A stretch of 46,526 nt of DNA from a bacterium (GTDB lineage: Bacteria > Patescibacteriota > Saccharimonadia > Saccharimonadales > UBA4665), in contig JAJZAF010000008.1 of assembly GCA_021799595.1 (NCBI GenBank), positions 1 through 46,526 on the forward strand, written 5' to 3'. Shown here in pieces: positions 1 to 7,282 of the stretch. Positions within the stretch are counted from its first letter, which is position 1; the number at the start of each line of letters is the position of its first letter. A program made the translations under genes and the position numbers. The notes under the pieces were generated by a model that saw only the letters and a program-made list of their open reading frames with translations, did not search any database and was not told the DNA's origin.

Positions 1-108
1 CAAAAACACAAGAGGAGTCGTCTTGAGCATACGACACTGTACCAACAAGATTGGGAGGTCATAAAACCGGGCATCAAGCTGGCATTGGCTCAAGCCTTAA
101 GTGGTTGA
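1..108 (+). CDS. C-terminal fragment of an unknown protein (cut by window edge)
   Basis: The first 35 codons in frame 1 are open and end at TGA 106-108. The translated tail is rich in Lys, His and Arg and then becomes amphipathic (it includes LYQQDWEVIKPG). There is no start because the gene would begin left of the window. I do not recognise the family. The open frame is short enough to be chance, so it is offered only as a possible partial gene. The 125 bases that follow, up to the convergent nuclease gene, show nothing I can name. Confidence 0.3.
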   Translation, partial: QKHKRSRLEHTTLYQQDWEVIKPGIKLALAQALSG

Positions 109-233
109 AAGTGCGAAACTCGTGTATTATATGGATAGAGACCTTTGAAAGCTAAATCAACGTTATTTCATAAGCCTTGTATAAAAACTACTTTAATGAA
201 ACAGCCAAGTTTCGGAGCACAATTTTTCTACAT

Positions 234-1292
234 TTAATCGGGCAACTTTATATCAAGTTCCAACGGCCAGTGCTCTCTTTTGCCTGGAAAATTGAGTGTT
301 GTTACGCTGATGCTTTCAATTGGAACTCCTGGCGCCGTGTATGAACAATAATCGCCATTTCCACTAGCATGTTTACCTTTTTTTTGCAGTGTAACAAAAC
401 CGTATTTGCCAAAGGCGTCACTGATCTTCCAAGCCGGCTTAGTGTTGAAATCGCCGCAAATTATAGTTAACTCACCAAATGATACATCTCTTTCCATAAA
501 ACGGAGGACAGCCTGACGTTGAGAGTTGCTGACACTTGGTGAGCCCGATATGTGGGTCGTAGCAATTTCTGCTTTAACATCTACTCCTTCGTCTAGTAAG
601 CTAAATTTAGCTGAGACAATATCCCTACTTTCTTGCAGACCATTTTTGATATTACTGATGGACGTATTTACCGTCAGAGAATTACTTGTTAATGAATTCT
701 TTACGGTGCTGTAAGCGTCATTGGACACATCTTCGATAAAACCAAAGTTCATTCTAAGCCATGTTGCTAGCAATGATGTGCCGTCAATTGATCTGCTTTG
801 GACATCCTCGGGTTGTTGGTCGCTCAGTATGACATTTCCGAAGGCTTGACTGTCCAATGTGTTTTTTCCGACTGCAAAAATTTCATATGAGCTAGGGAAA
901 ATGCGGCGCATTTTTCTAGCCTCTGAACGCGTAACTTCTTGACCGAGTATAACATCCGGATGTATCTCCTGCTCTACGTAACGAAGAGTTGCATTTGGAT
1001 TAGCGTTTTCGCTCTCAGTATTCCAATTAACTATTTTAATAACATTACTGATTGTGGCTGGTTGTTTAACTTGAGGGGCTATAAGAACATATTGTCCGGA
1101 GTCGTATTTGCTGTATTCCCATAGCCCTGCTATAGGTAGTGCATCGACTGCCATAATACTGATGGTGCCTATAGCAGCTCGTAAAGCTAGGCGTTGAACT
1201 GTTGACAATAGTCTGTCGCCGAGCTCTCTCTTTAATTCTCCCTGTTCCAGCATTTGAATGCTTGGAGTTTTTTCTCTTTCAAAACCTTCCAC
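234..1292 (-). CDS. Membrane-anchored endonuclease/exonuclease/phosphatase (EEP) family protein
   Basis: The 352-residue protein carries the EEP (DNase I-like) signature in order: NWN at 89-91, GQE at 117-119 (metal-binding Glu), TTH at 245-247, GDFN at 280-283 and a C-terminal EHW at 340-342 where the family usually has SDH. One hydrophobic segment at about 36-57 suggests an N-terminal anchor with the catalytic domain outside the membrane. The start is GTG (1290-1292). Members cleave phosphodiester bonds in DNA, RNA, phosphoinositides or sphingomyelin; the substrate cannot be read from sequence. A secreted nuclease that scavenges nucleic acid is one possibility. It lies alone, pointing towards the window edge, in the accessory stretch left of tRNA-Ser. 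Confidence 0.75.
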   Translation of the reverse strand: MEGFEREKTPSIQMLEQGELKRELGDRLLSTVQRLALRAAIGTISIMAVDALPIAGLWEYSKYDSGQYVLIAPQVKQPATISNVIKIVNWNTESENANPNATLRYVEQEIHPDVILGQEVTRSEARKMRRIFPSSYEIFAVGKNTLDSQAFGNVILSDQQPEDVQSRSIDGTSLLATWLRMNFGFIEDVSNDAYSTVKNSLTSNSLTVNTSISNIKNGLQESRDIVSAKFSLLDEGVDVKAEIATTHISGSPSVSNSQRQAVLRFMERDVSFGELTIICGDFNTKPAWKISDAFGKYGFVTLQKKGKHASGNGDYCSYTAPGVPIESISVTTLNFPGKREHWPLELDIKLPD

Positions 1293-1474
1293 AATTAATA
1301 TGATTACATAATTTTGTTGAGCTTACCATATTATTGATGTTTTTATGTTAAAGAAGTAAAAAAACTTAAGTCAACGGCAGTGAGATGGCGGAACATACGG
1401 GAACTAAAGAACATCTCATCTTAGCTGTATCCTCGATAAATTTGTCAAATTAAGTGATAGACTATGATAAGCAT

Positions 1475-2152
1475 ATGGAAATGTTGGTGTCGACCGGTTA
1501 TGACGAGATGGTGACTGCTTACGAGGCTGCTGCCGTAAAGGCAGAATGTTTCAATTTAGCACCCTGATGTTGACCCCTCAAGAAACAACGCAGTGGCAGG
1601 ATGTCTTGGGTTTACATCGACCAATCTAGAGTGCTGTGCCAGCCGGCAACTTTTCAGCCGTGTCTAGCAATGATTAGTTCGTTTCTGGAAATCAATTTTC
1701 CACCTGCTAAAACGGTACTGGTAAACGCTGACTCCAAATTAAGTCCGCATGTAACCGGTGCATTAGCTGCCCAAGTAGGCTATCGACAAGCATTAATCAA
1801 TCCCTAGGCGACGACCAAGGCCGAAAATGGCGTTAACTTACGTGTTCGTCTGCCAGCGGAGATTAATGCCTCAGATTGCTTTGTGATTGTGGATGATACT
1901 GTCACTTCGGGCAGAACAGTCATCAAAGTCGTGGAAATGGTCAGAAAGGAGCTGGGTTCACGTGCGTCAGATGCCCAGTTCTATCTATTAGGTTGTCTCC
2001 TAAGAGGCAATAAGAGCGAGACACGAACAGCATTAGAGGCAGTAGGCATCAGTCTGCACTGCTTTACCGACTTCAAGTCATTGTCTGCAAAAATCCCTAA
2101 CCTTAGTGCGGAACAGCGAACAGGTATAGATGCAGAGGTAAGTGTCTTATAA
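1475..2152 (+). pseudogene. Broken type I phosphoribosyltransferase
   Basis: One reading frame holds three pieces. ATG 1475 opens about 30 codons ending at TGA 1565. Around 1567-1627 the coding sense appears to pass through another frame. From about 1601 the original frame resumes and runs to TAG 1805-1807, after which it stays open to 2152. The last piece has a clear PRPP-binding loop (FVIVDDTVTSGRT) of the type I phosphoribosyltransferase fold, as in orotate or purine phosphoribosyltransferases. At least one frameshift and one in-frame stop therefore interrupt a gene of about 225 codons. An intact pyrE lies at 22562, so loss should not remove orotate phosphoribosyltransferase activity. Recoding is unlikely because TAG and TGA end other genes here. 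The 180 bases upstream hold only a weak TTGTCA/TATGAT pair. Confidence 0.6.
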
Positions 2153-2260
2153 CTTTAAGGTCGTAGTGTAGAGTTCTAAGCGACTTTATAGACTTACTCT
2201 ATACTTATTCTTGGCAGAACAGACGAGTATACAACAGCACCCTCTAATTGAAAATTCTAC

Positions 2261-2289
2261 TTGACAACCACCTTGAACGTATATACAAT
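2261..2289 (+). promoter_or_regulatory. Sigma70-type promoter of the mazEF-like pair
   Basis: TTGACA (2261-2266), a 17-base spacer and TACAAT (2284-2289) form a near-consensus promoter. It lies inside the longest possible reading of the antitoxin frame, so the real antitoxin start must be ATG 2299, only 9 bases after the -10 box. The mRNA would have a leader of about 0-3 bases. Confidence 0.75.
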
Positions 2290-2298
2290 GTAAGTATT

Positions 2299-2535
2299 AT
2301 GAAAGCTAGTATTATAAAAATAGGTAACTCTCGTGGCATTCGTATCCCCAAGAAGCTTTTGGAGGAAACAAACTTAAAAGACGAAGCCGAGATTAGTCTC
2401 GTTAAGGGTACGATTGTTATACGTTCAACAAAGCCCAAGCCTGTAATAGATGAGGGTGTTATGCTAAGCTACTCAGCTCTTGCTAAAGAATGGGACACGC
2501 CTGAAGAGGATGCGGCATGGGCTCGCCTTCAATAG
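2299..2535 (+). CDS. mazE: MazE/AbrB-type antitoxin
   Basis: A 78-residue protein beginning with the AbrB/MazE swapped-hairpin motif (KIGNSRGIRIPKKLL at about 7-21), which binds DNA and autorepresses the operon. The C-terminal half is acidic (DTPEEDAAW) and would be the flexible toxin-binding tail. An upstream ATG at 2248 is rejected because the promoter lies between it and this start. The last 19 bases overlap the toxin gene, typical of translationally coupled toxin-antitoxin pairs. The antitoxin would bind and neutralise the adjacent MazF-like RNase. Confidence 0.85.
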   Translation: MKASIIKIGNSRGIRIPKKLLEETNLKDEAEISLVKGTIVIRSTKPKPVIDEGVMLSYSALAKEWDTPEEDAAWARLQ

Positions 2536-2849
2536 GGTCGGTTGTTCTTATTAATTTTCCGTTTGCGGATCTAAAGAGTTATAAAAAACGTCCAGCGGTA
2601 GTGATTGCTTATAGTTCTCTTGATACAGTCATTCTATGCCAAATAACTAGCCGTAAACTTCCTAATGCACCGAGCGTAACAATTACTGAAAAGGATTTTA
2701 TAAAAGGCAATCTGCCTGTTGTTAGCTATATAAGACCGGACAAGCTATTTACAATTGATGCTAAGCTAGCTAATCAGAATAAGCTCGGCTCTATCGCTGA
2801 CGATAAAGTAAAAGTAACAAAAGAAGTTATACGAACCCTTTTTGCTTAA
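2517..2849 (+). CDS. mazF: MazF/PemK-type toxin (endoribonuclease)
   Basis: The 110-residue protein matches the PemK/MazF fold: a GSVVLINFPF first strand, then KKRPAVVIA, a central QITSR strand and a final SYIRPDKLFT strand, with the conserved Arg and Thr/Ser of the RNase pocket (ITSR region). Family members cut single-stranded mRNA at short motifs and arrest growth; the cut site cannot be predicted. The start overlaps the antitoxin by 19 bases. The pair probably stabilises the accessory segment left of tRNA-Ser or acts as a stress or phage-abortive module. The 246 bases from here to the tRNA hold no recognised gene. Confidence 0.85.
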   Translation: MGSPSIGSVVLINFPFADLKSYKKRPAVVIAYSSLDTVILCQITSRKLPNAPSVTITEKDFIKGNLPVVSYIRPDKLFTIDAKLANQNKLGSIADDKVKVTKEVIRTLFA

Positions 2850-3095
2850 AGAACAAAGAGCAAAACACAAAGCTTTAGCAAAAATAGAGGATTACGGCAA
2901 GGTTAGAAACTATTATTTAAGTTGAAAAATTGGAGAAGTTCCAAAGTAATTGACTCTCCAAGGGTAAACCTATAGTTCCAACCTCTCTCAGGTTTGGCTC
3001 ATAAGCTGGTATTTGAGGCAAAATGAAAGCTTCTACCAAGGCCTTCTCTCCTGTTTCATTGTCTTTGGTATCTTGAAAAAGTTCCACAAAATTTC

Positions 3096-3183
3096 TGGCG
3101 GAGGGAGGGGGATTCGAACCCCCGAGGGCGTAAACCCAACACGCTTTCCAAGCGTGCGCCATAGGCCACTAGGCGACCCCTCC
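3096..3183 (-). tRNA. tRNA-Ser (anticodon GGA)
   Basis: On the minus strand the sequence folds as a class II tRNA: acceptor GGAGGGG paired with TCCCTCC (one G-U pair), anticodon stem CACGC/GCGTG with loop TTGGAAA giving anticodon GGA (reads UCC and UCU), a variable arm typical of tRNA-Ser, and a T arm GGGGG-TTCGAAT-CCCCC. The discriminator is G and CCA is genome-encoded (3096-3098). It sits between an accessory segment and core-like genes, a common integration point for mobile DNA. Confidence 0.95.
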
Positions 3184-3251
3184 TAGATTACCGTAGGTCA
3201 GTATAACAAAACCTTGCCTGAGAAACAGGATAAAGAATATTAAAAAACTCC

Positions 3252-3280
3252 TTGCAAATAATGCAAATATAGAGTTACAC
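3252..3280 (+). promoter_or_regulatory. Promoter of the MacB-like ABC exporter
   Basis: TTGCAA (3252-3257), a 17-base spacer and TTACAC (3275-3280). The start codon at 3293 follows 12 bases after the -10 box, with no clear Shine-Dalgarno sequence. Confidence 0.5.
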
Positions 3281-3292
3281 TGAAGAACGAGA

Positions 3293-4171
3293 ATGGCCTT
3301 AATCGAATTACAAGACGTCAGTAAACTGTACGGCTTCGGCGATGCGACTACCCTTGCGCTCGACGAGGTCACTATAACTATTGAAAAGGGAGAGTTCGTA
3401 GCAGTCATGGGACCGAGCGGTTGCGGTAAGAGTACCCTGCTCAATATGATTGGTCTTTTGGATCGTCCCAGTCACGGCCAGTATCACCTTGAAGGAAAGC
3501 CAGTTGCTCGGCTGACTCCAAATGTAGCAGCAAAAATCCGTCGGGATAAGATCGGTTTTATCTTTCAGTCATACAATCTTTTGCCCCGTTTGACGGCTCT
3601 CGAAAATGTCGCACTTCCACTCGGGTATAAAGGCGTACCGTTGTCGAAACGTCTCAAGACGGCTAGCCAAATGCTCGAGCGCGTAGGTGTACAGAACCGT
3701 GAGTATTACCTGCCTGGCCAACTCAGTGGTGGTCAGGCGCAGTGTGTGACCATTGCTCGTGCTCTTGTCAATAACCCACGTCTTATCATTGCTGATGAGC
3801 CAACCGGTAATCTGGACAGCAGCAGCTCACGTCTGGTGATGGAGCTACTGAGTGATATCCATAAGATGGGTAACACCGTAATCTTTGTAACCCATAATCC
3901 AGAATTAACCCGATTTGCTACCCGTGTTATATATATGCATGACGGCAGTATTATTCATGATGAAAGAACTGTTGTTGGCCAGGTTGCCTCGACGGCGCGT
4001 AAAGTTCTATATACAGTGCCGGCCACCAGTGAAGAAGATGACCTGGCTGGTGTATCAGTTCTCATGAAAGCCTTACCAGATAAACCACCTTCTCCTCCAA
4101 AAAAGACAGTTAGAAAATCGACATCGCGTCGACGACAAGTTGCTCGTCGTGGTAGGAGAACCAGAACATGA
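3293..4171 (+). CDS. ABC transporter ATP-binding protein, MacB/LolD family, with Arg-rich tail
   Basis: Residues 1-220 form a complete ABC ATPase: Walker A GPSGCGKST at 40-48, Q-loop Gln92, signature LSGGQ at 144-148, Walker B LIIADEP at 164-170 and H-loop His201. The LLDRPSHG and GFIFQSYNLLP segments place it in the MacB/LolD/FtsE-like group that energises FtsX-type permeases. Beyond residue 222 the protein carries about 70 extra residues ending in a strongly basic, Arg-rich stretch not usual for the family; it might bind nucleic acid or acidic lipid. The signature continues QAQCVTIARAL, where QQQRVAIARAL is usual. The gene overlaps the next one by four bases (ATGA), so the two are co-translated subunits. 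Confidence 0.88.
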   Translation: MALIELQDVSKLYGFGDATTLALDEVTITIEKGEFVAVMGPSGCGKSTLLNMIGLLDRPSHGQYHLEGKPVARLTPNVAAKIRRDKIGFIFQSYNLLPRLTALENVALPLGYKGVPLSKRLKTASQMLERVGVQNREYYLPGQLSGGQAQCVTIARALVNNPRLIIADEPTGNLDSSSSRLVMELLSDIHKMGNTVIFVTHNPELTRFATRVIYMHDGSIIHDERTVVGQVASTARKVLYTVPATSEEDDLAGVSVLMKALPDKPPSPPKKTVRKSTSRRRQVARRGRRTRT

Positions 4172-5397
4172 TATTTTCTCAAGGACATTTAAAGGCAGGA
4201 TTAAACTCTGTTCGCAGTGCCAAGCTCCGCAGTTTTTGGACCATGCTTGGTGTCATTATCGGGGTGGCAGCAGTTATCACTGTTATTGGAATTGGTGATG
4301 GTGTCAAGAAACAAATAGCAGGACAAATTCATAGTCTTGGTAATAACTTTATTACAATTCGTCCTCAGTCTCTGCAAACCGGTTCGATTACTGCCAATCA
4401 AGCCGGTCTTTTGTCTGGACTTAGCCTCAGCGGTCCACTGACAGTCAACGACATATCGACTGTTACTACTACTCGTGGTGTGTCACAGAGTGCACCGCTG
4501 ACTTTAACGTCTGGTACAGTCCGGAGTGGTCAGGTCGTCTATCGTGATGGTGACGTTATTGGTACAACCCCTGACTTGCCTAGCCTCATAAATCAATCAT
4601 TAGCAACCGGCACGTTTTTAAACAGTCAGAATTACGGCGACCACGTTGCTGTGCTCGGTCAAAATGCAGCTATTTCCCTTTTCTCAAATCCGCAACCACT
4701 TGGTCACAGCTTCACCTTTCATGGTCAGACGTTTGTTGTCATCGGTATCTTTAACCAGTTCAATACCACCCCGTTGAGCGGCCAGGTGGATTTCAATAAT
4801 GCCATTTTTATTCCCAATAACGTGGCTGAGAGCTTGACCAACAATACGGCACCAACCTATGAAATGTTTGCCAGGGCTGCTACTGTGAGTCAGACAAAGG
4901 CTGTTGCAAGCCGTATCAAAAAGCGGCTAGATGCCGAACATGGTGGTCAAAGTGGATTAGCAGTGCTTGTTGGCAACCAGAACCTGGCGGTCAATGACAG
5001 CATTTTGTCACTTCTTACGAAATTAGTAGCCGGTGTAGCTGCTATCTCTCTGCTCGTTGGCGGTATCGGTATTATGAACGTGATGCTTGTATCAGTTGCC
5101 GAAAGAACACATGAGATTGGTATTCGTAAAGCAGTCGGTGCTACAGATATGCAAATCTTAAGTCAATTTATGATTGAAGCCACGGTACTTTCTCTGTCCG
5201 GTGGCGTTATCGGAGTAATCCTGGCATACATTATTGATCTTGTTTTGCATGCGACAACAGACTTACAACCCAATATTAGCTGGCAGGTGGTCGCTGAAAT
5301 TACCCTCATCACATTATTTATCGGCATTGTCTTTGGTTCCGTCCCGGCGCTCAAAGCGGCCCGACGTAACCCTATCGATGCCCTGAGAACCGAATAA
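4168..5397 (+). CDS. ABC transporter permease, MacB/FtsX family
   Basis: The 409-residue protein has the MacB topology: one transmembrane helix near 25-45, a large extracytoplasmic MacB_PCD domain at about 46-275, then three helices at about 283-305, 335-360 and 375-397 in the FtsX domain. Family hallmarks include RSFWTMLGVIIGVAA near the N terminus and SVAERTHEIGIRKAVGA just after helix two. It pairs with the ATPase encoded immediately upstream. No HlyD-type adaptor is encoded nearby, so it resembles the two-component exporters of monoderm bacteria that remove peptides or antibiotics. The cargo is unknown. It ends two bases before the convergent VKOR gene. Confidence 0.85.
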   Translation: MIFSQGHLKAGLNSVRSAKLRSFWTMLGVIIGVAAVITVIGIGDGVKKQIAGQIHSLGNNFITIRPQSLQTGSITANQAGLLSGLSLSGPLTVNDISTVTTTRGVSQSAPLTLTSGTVRSGQVVYRDGDVIGTTPDLPSLINQSLATGTFLNSQNYGDHVAVLGQNAAISLFSNPQPLGHSFTFHGQTFVVIGIFNQFNTTPLSGQVDFNNAIFIPNNVAESLTNNTAPTYEMFARAATVSQTKAVASRIKKRLDAEHGGQSGLAVLVGNQNLAVNDSILSLLTKLVAGVAAISLLVGGIGIMNVMLVSVAERTHEIGIRKAVGATDMQILSQFMIEATVLSLSGGVIGVILAYIIDLVLHATTDLQPNISWQVVAEITLITLFIGIVFGSVPALKAARRNPIDALRTE

Positions 5398-5398
5398 T

Positions 5399-6004
5399 TT
5401 AGAGGTGCAAATGCGCGCCGTAATAGTACCAGAAGTGCTTTATGATAAATGCAGCAATAATAATGAACCACAACATCAAAATATCAAAGTGGTGCCGTCG
5501 GACTACCTTATACGTTCTTTGCCAAGAACTTGGCAAGCGGATGTAGCGTTTATCAATGTTATATAGGGTTATATACCAAAACAACGTGATAGTAACGATC
5601 CAGACGACCATACACCACGGGCATAAAGAATGAATGCGATAAACGCTCTCAAAAAATAGCCAGTGAACGAAGCCGACTGCAAAGAGTAAACCGATGTTAA
5701 GAGTCAACCAAAACCAACGTTTTAAACGGGCCCCGGCGAGTAGCGTGACCCCGATTGTGGCGACAATTGGAAAACCGGCAAACCCGATAAATGGATTAGG
5801 GATGCCAAACGCAGCGGCTTGCTTACTCTGCATGACGCTGCCGCAACTAATTACAGGGTTAAGGTCACATGACGGTTTGTAATGAGGATTACCGAGAATC
5901 TTGATCTTGTCATACATGATGACAACGGCACAAACATATCCTATAATACCGCAGATCAGTAATATATACGGCAAAACGTTTGGCAAAGTTCGCTTTGTTT
6001 CCAT
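5399..6004 (-). CDS. Vitamin K epoxide reductase (VKOR) family disulfide-forming enzyme
   Basis: A 201-residue membrane protein with four or five hydrophobic helices and both VKOR cysteine pairs: the loop pair C46/C54 (CDLNP...SCGSVM) and the active-site CPWC at 128-131. Bacterial VKORs reoxidise DsbA-like partners by passing electrons to quinone, doing the work of DsbB, and are common in actinobacteria and Saccharibacteria-like genomes. No DsbA partner is fused or adjacent. The next gene encodes a MarP-like protease that needs an extracytoplasmic disulfide, and a six-cysteine secreted protein lies at 42519; both are plausible clients. TTGACA-18-TATAAC lies just before the ATG. Confidence 0.88.
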   Translation of the reverse strand: METKRTLPNVLPYILLICGIIGYVCAVVIMYDKIKILGNPHYKPSCDLNPVISCGSVMQSKQAAAFGIPNPFIGFAGFPIVATIGVTLLAGARLKRWFWLTLNIGLLFAVGFVHWLFFESVYRIHSLCPWCMVVWIVTITLFWYITLYNIDKRYIRLPSSWQRTYKVVRRHHFDILMLWFIIIAAFIIKHFWYYYGAHLHL

Positions 6005-6009
6005 AAGAA

Positions 6010-6039
6010 GTTATATAAATTATACCCGATTTTTGTCAA
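6010..6039 (-). promoter_or_regulatory. Promoter of the VKOR gene
   Basis: On the minus strand TTGACA (6034-6039), an 18-base spacer and TATAAC (6010-6015). The -10 box ends 5 bases before ATG 6004, so the transcript would be leaderless. A second TATAAT-like hexamer lies inside the spacer but has no -35 at proper distance. Confidence 0.65.
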
Positions 6040-6049
6040 TTACTGTAGA

Positions 6050-7216
6050 CTATTCGGCGCATGCTCCTGTACTAACGGTCTGGATGTTATTCTTTTCCTT
6101 GTTGATCTCACCTATCACCTTGCCCATGCTCAGTGCGTAGCCAACCTGATTATACGTGGTCGACTCGGCAAAGACGACACCGATAACTGTGCCGTTCTGG
6201 GCTACTAACGGTCCACCCGAATTACCGGGGATAACGGTACCTTTGATTTCGTAAACGGAGCGGACTGTCATGCCATTGTCGTATATGTTCTGTCCCGTTG
6301 CCTCAAACTCGTTCATAATGGCTGCCGGGGCGGCAGAAAATGGTCCACCACCGGGGTAGCCAAGTACCACAGCTGGGGTCCCTGACGGCTGGTTAGTAGC
6401 ATTTAAGCTGAGAGGGTGATCAACGAGATTAGATACTCTGAGTAGTGCAAAATCTAAATTAGGATCAAACCAAATGACACGGGCAGAATGAACACCATTC
6501 TCATCTTCTACAACTGGCTGTTCAATGCCTGCGACGACGTGAGCGTTGGTAGCGATGAGGTCGTTACCAACGACAAAACCCGAACCGGAAACGACACCGC
6601 CACAGCCGTCACCCTGGACGCGTACAACAGAAGCTCGATCAGTACTCACGGCGGCGGCCATATTACCAAGTGCCGGCAGATTAATGTTGCTTTTTGGTAT
6701 CGGTTCAGTGCCGATAAAGACATTTGGAAAACCATTGGGGTTAATCAGTTTTCCTAAATCAGCAATGACGGTCGGCGCCGGTGGCAGGATGTGGTTGATG
6801 CCGCTAATAATTTTTGATTGATTGAGAGAACGACTCAATGTACTCGGTGGCAGACTGTTGGCAACGGCCGTAAGAAGCCAAGCAGCAATAAGCACAGAGG
6901 CAACGGACAGTATGCCCCCTAAGCTGTTATCCAGTTTATTGAGTTTTTTGCCGACCAAGTGATACTTTAAACTCATGCCGATAGTCTCTCCTATCACAAG
7001 GCAACAAAGGGCCAACCCTAAAACCGTCACAATTGTGACAAGAGTTCGGGAAGGGGGGCTGTGTACGAGAGTAATTGTATATGTTTCAAGCCAACGGCCT
7101 AAAAATAGACCACCGAAAAAACCGACACTCGCACAAAACTGCCGAACAAAACCGCTTTGCCACGAGCGAAGTACAGCAACTATAGCCACCAGCACAATTA
7201 AGATATCGACTAGCAT
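6050..7216 (-). CDS. marP: MarP-like membrane serine protease (CvpA domain + trypsin-like domain)
   Basis: Residues 1-120 form a four-helix CvpA-type membrane domain; residues about 185-388 form a chymotrypsin-fold protease. The triad is His226 (TNAHVVAG), Asp255 (DPNLDFALLRV) and Ser333 (GNSGGPL). Cys205 and Cys386 flank the protease domain. From memory, mycobacterial MarP (Rv3671c) uses H235, D264 and S343 with a C214-C395 disulfide, so all five residues are shifted by 9-10 positions in a protein of nearly the same length. MarP supports acid and oxidative stress resistance by processing a peptidoglycan hydrolase. The adjacent VKOR gene could supply the disulfide. A palindrome lies upstream at 7249. 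Confidence 0.85.
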   Translation of the reverse strand: MLVDILIVLVAIVAVLRSWQSGFVRQFCASVGFFGGLFLGRWLETYTITLVHSPPSRTLVTIVTVLGLALCCLVIGETIGMSLKYHLVGKKLNKLDNSLGGILSVASVLIAAWLLTAVANSLPPSTLSRSLNQSKIISGINHILPPAPTVIADLGKLINPNGFPNVFIGTEPIPKSNINLPALGNMAAAVSTDRASVVRVQGDGCGGVVSGSGFVVGNDLIATNAHVVAGIEQPVVEDENGVHSARVIWFDPNLDFALLRVSNLVDHPLSLNATNQPSGTPAVVLGYPGGGPFSAAPAAIMNEFEATGQNIYDNGMTVRSVYEIKGTVIPGNSGGPLVAQNGTVIGVVFAESTTYNQVGYALSMGKVIGEINKEKNNIQTVSTGACAE

Positions 7217-7248
7217 GTAAAAACTTTGCCTATGATTTCAGGTTCTAG

Positions 7249-7282
7249 TGTAACAAATTGTTACAAATTAAAACTGTAACAA
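7249..7282. promoter_or_regulatory. Perfect TGTAACAA palindrome with a third half-site
   Basis: TGTAACAA (7249-7256), a single A, then TTGTTACA (7258-7265) form a perfect 8+1+8 palindrome; TGTAACAA recurs at 7275-7282, directly before the zwf stop codon. The palindrome has no T-tract on either side, so it is not a terminator. It lies 33 bases upstream of the marP start and could overlap a -35 element for that gene (TTGTTA). A dimeric repressor or activator site controlling marP is the simplest reading. Confidence 0.5.

Noticed and set aside
1565-1807. Stop-codon recoding (TGA or TAG read as an amino acid) in the phosphoribosyltransferase frame
   Set aside because: TGA and TAG end intact genes elsewhere in the window (purC and pyrF with TGA, carB and purM with TAG), and a frame change is needed as well, so decay is simpler.
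2917-3162. 81-codon minus-strand frame crossing tRNA-Ser
   Set aside because: About a third of it is the tRNA itself; the rest has no family match and no promoter or ribosome binding site.
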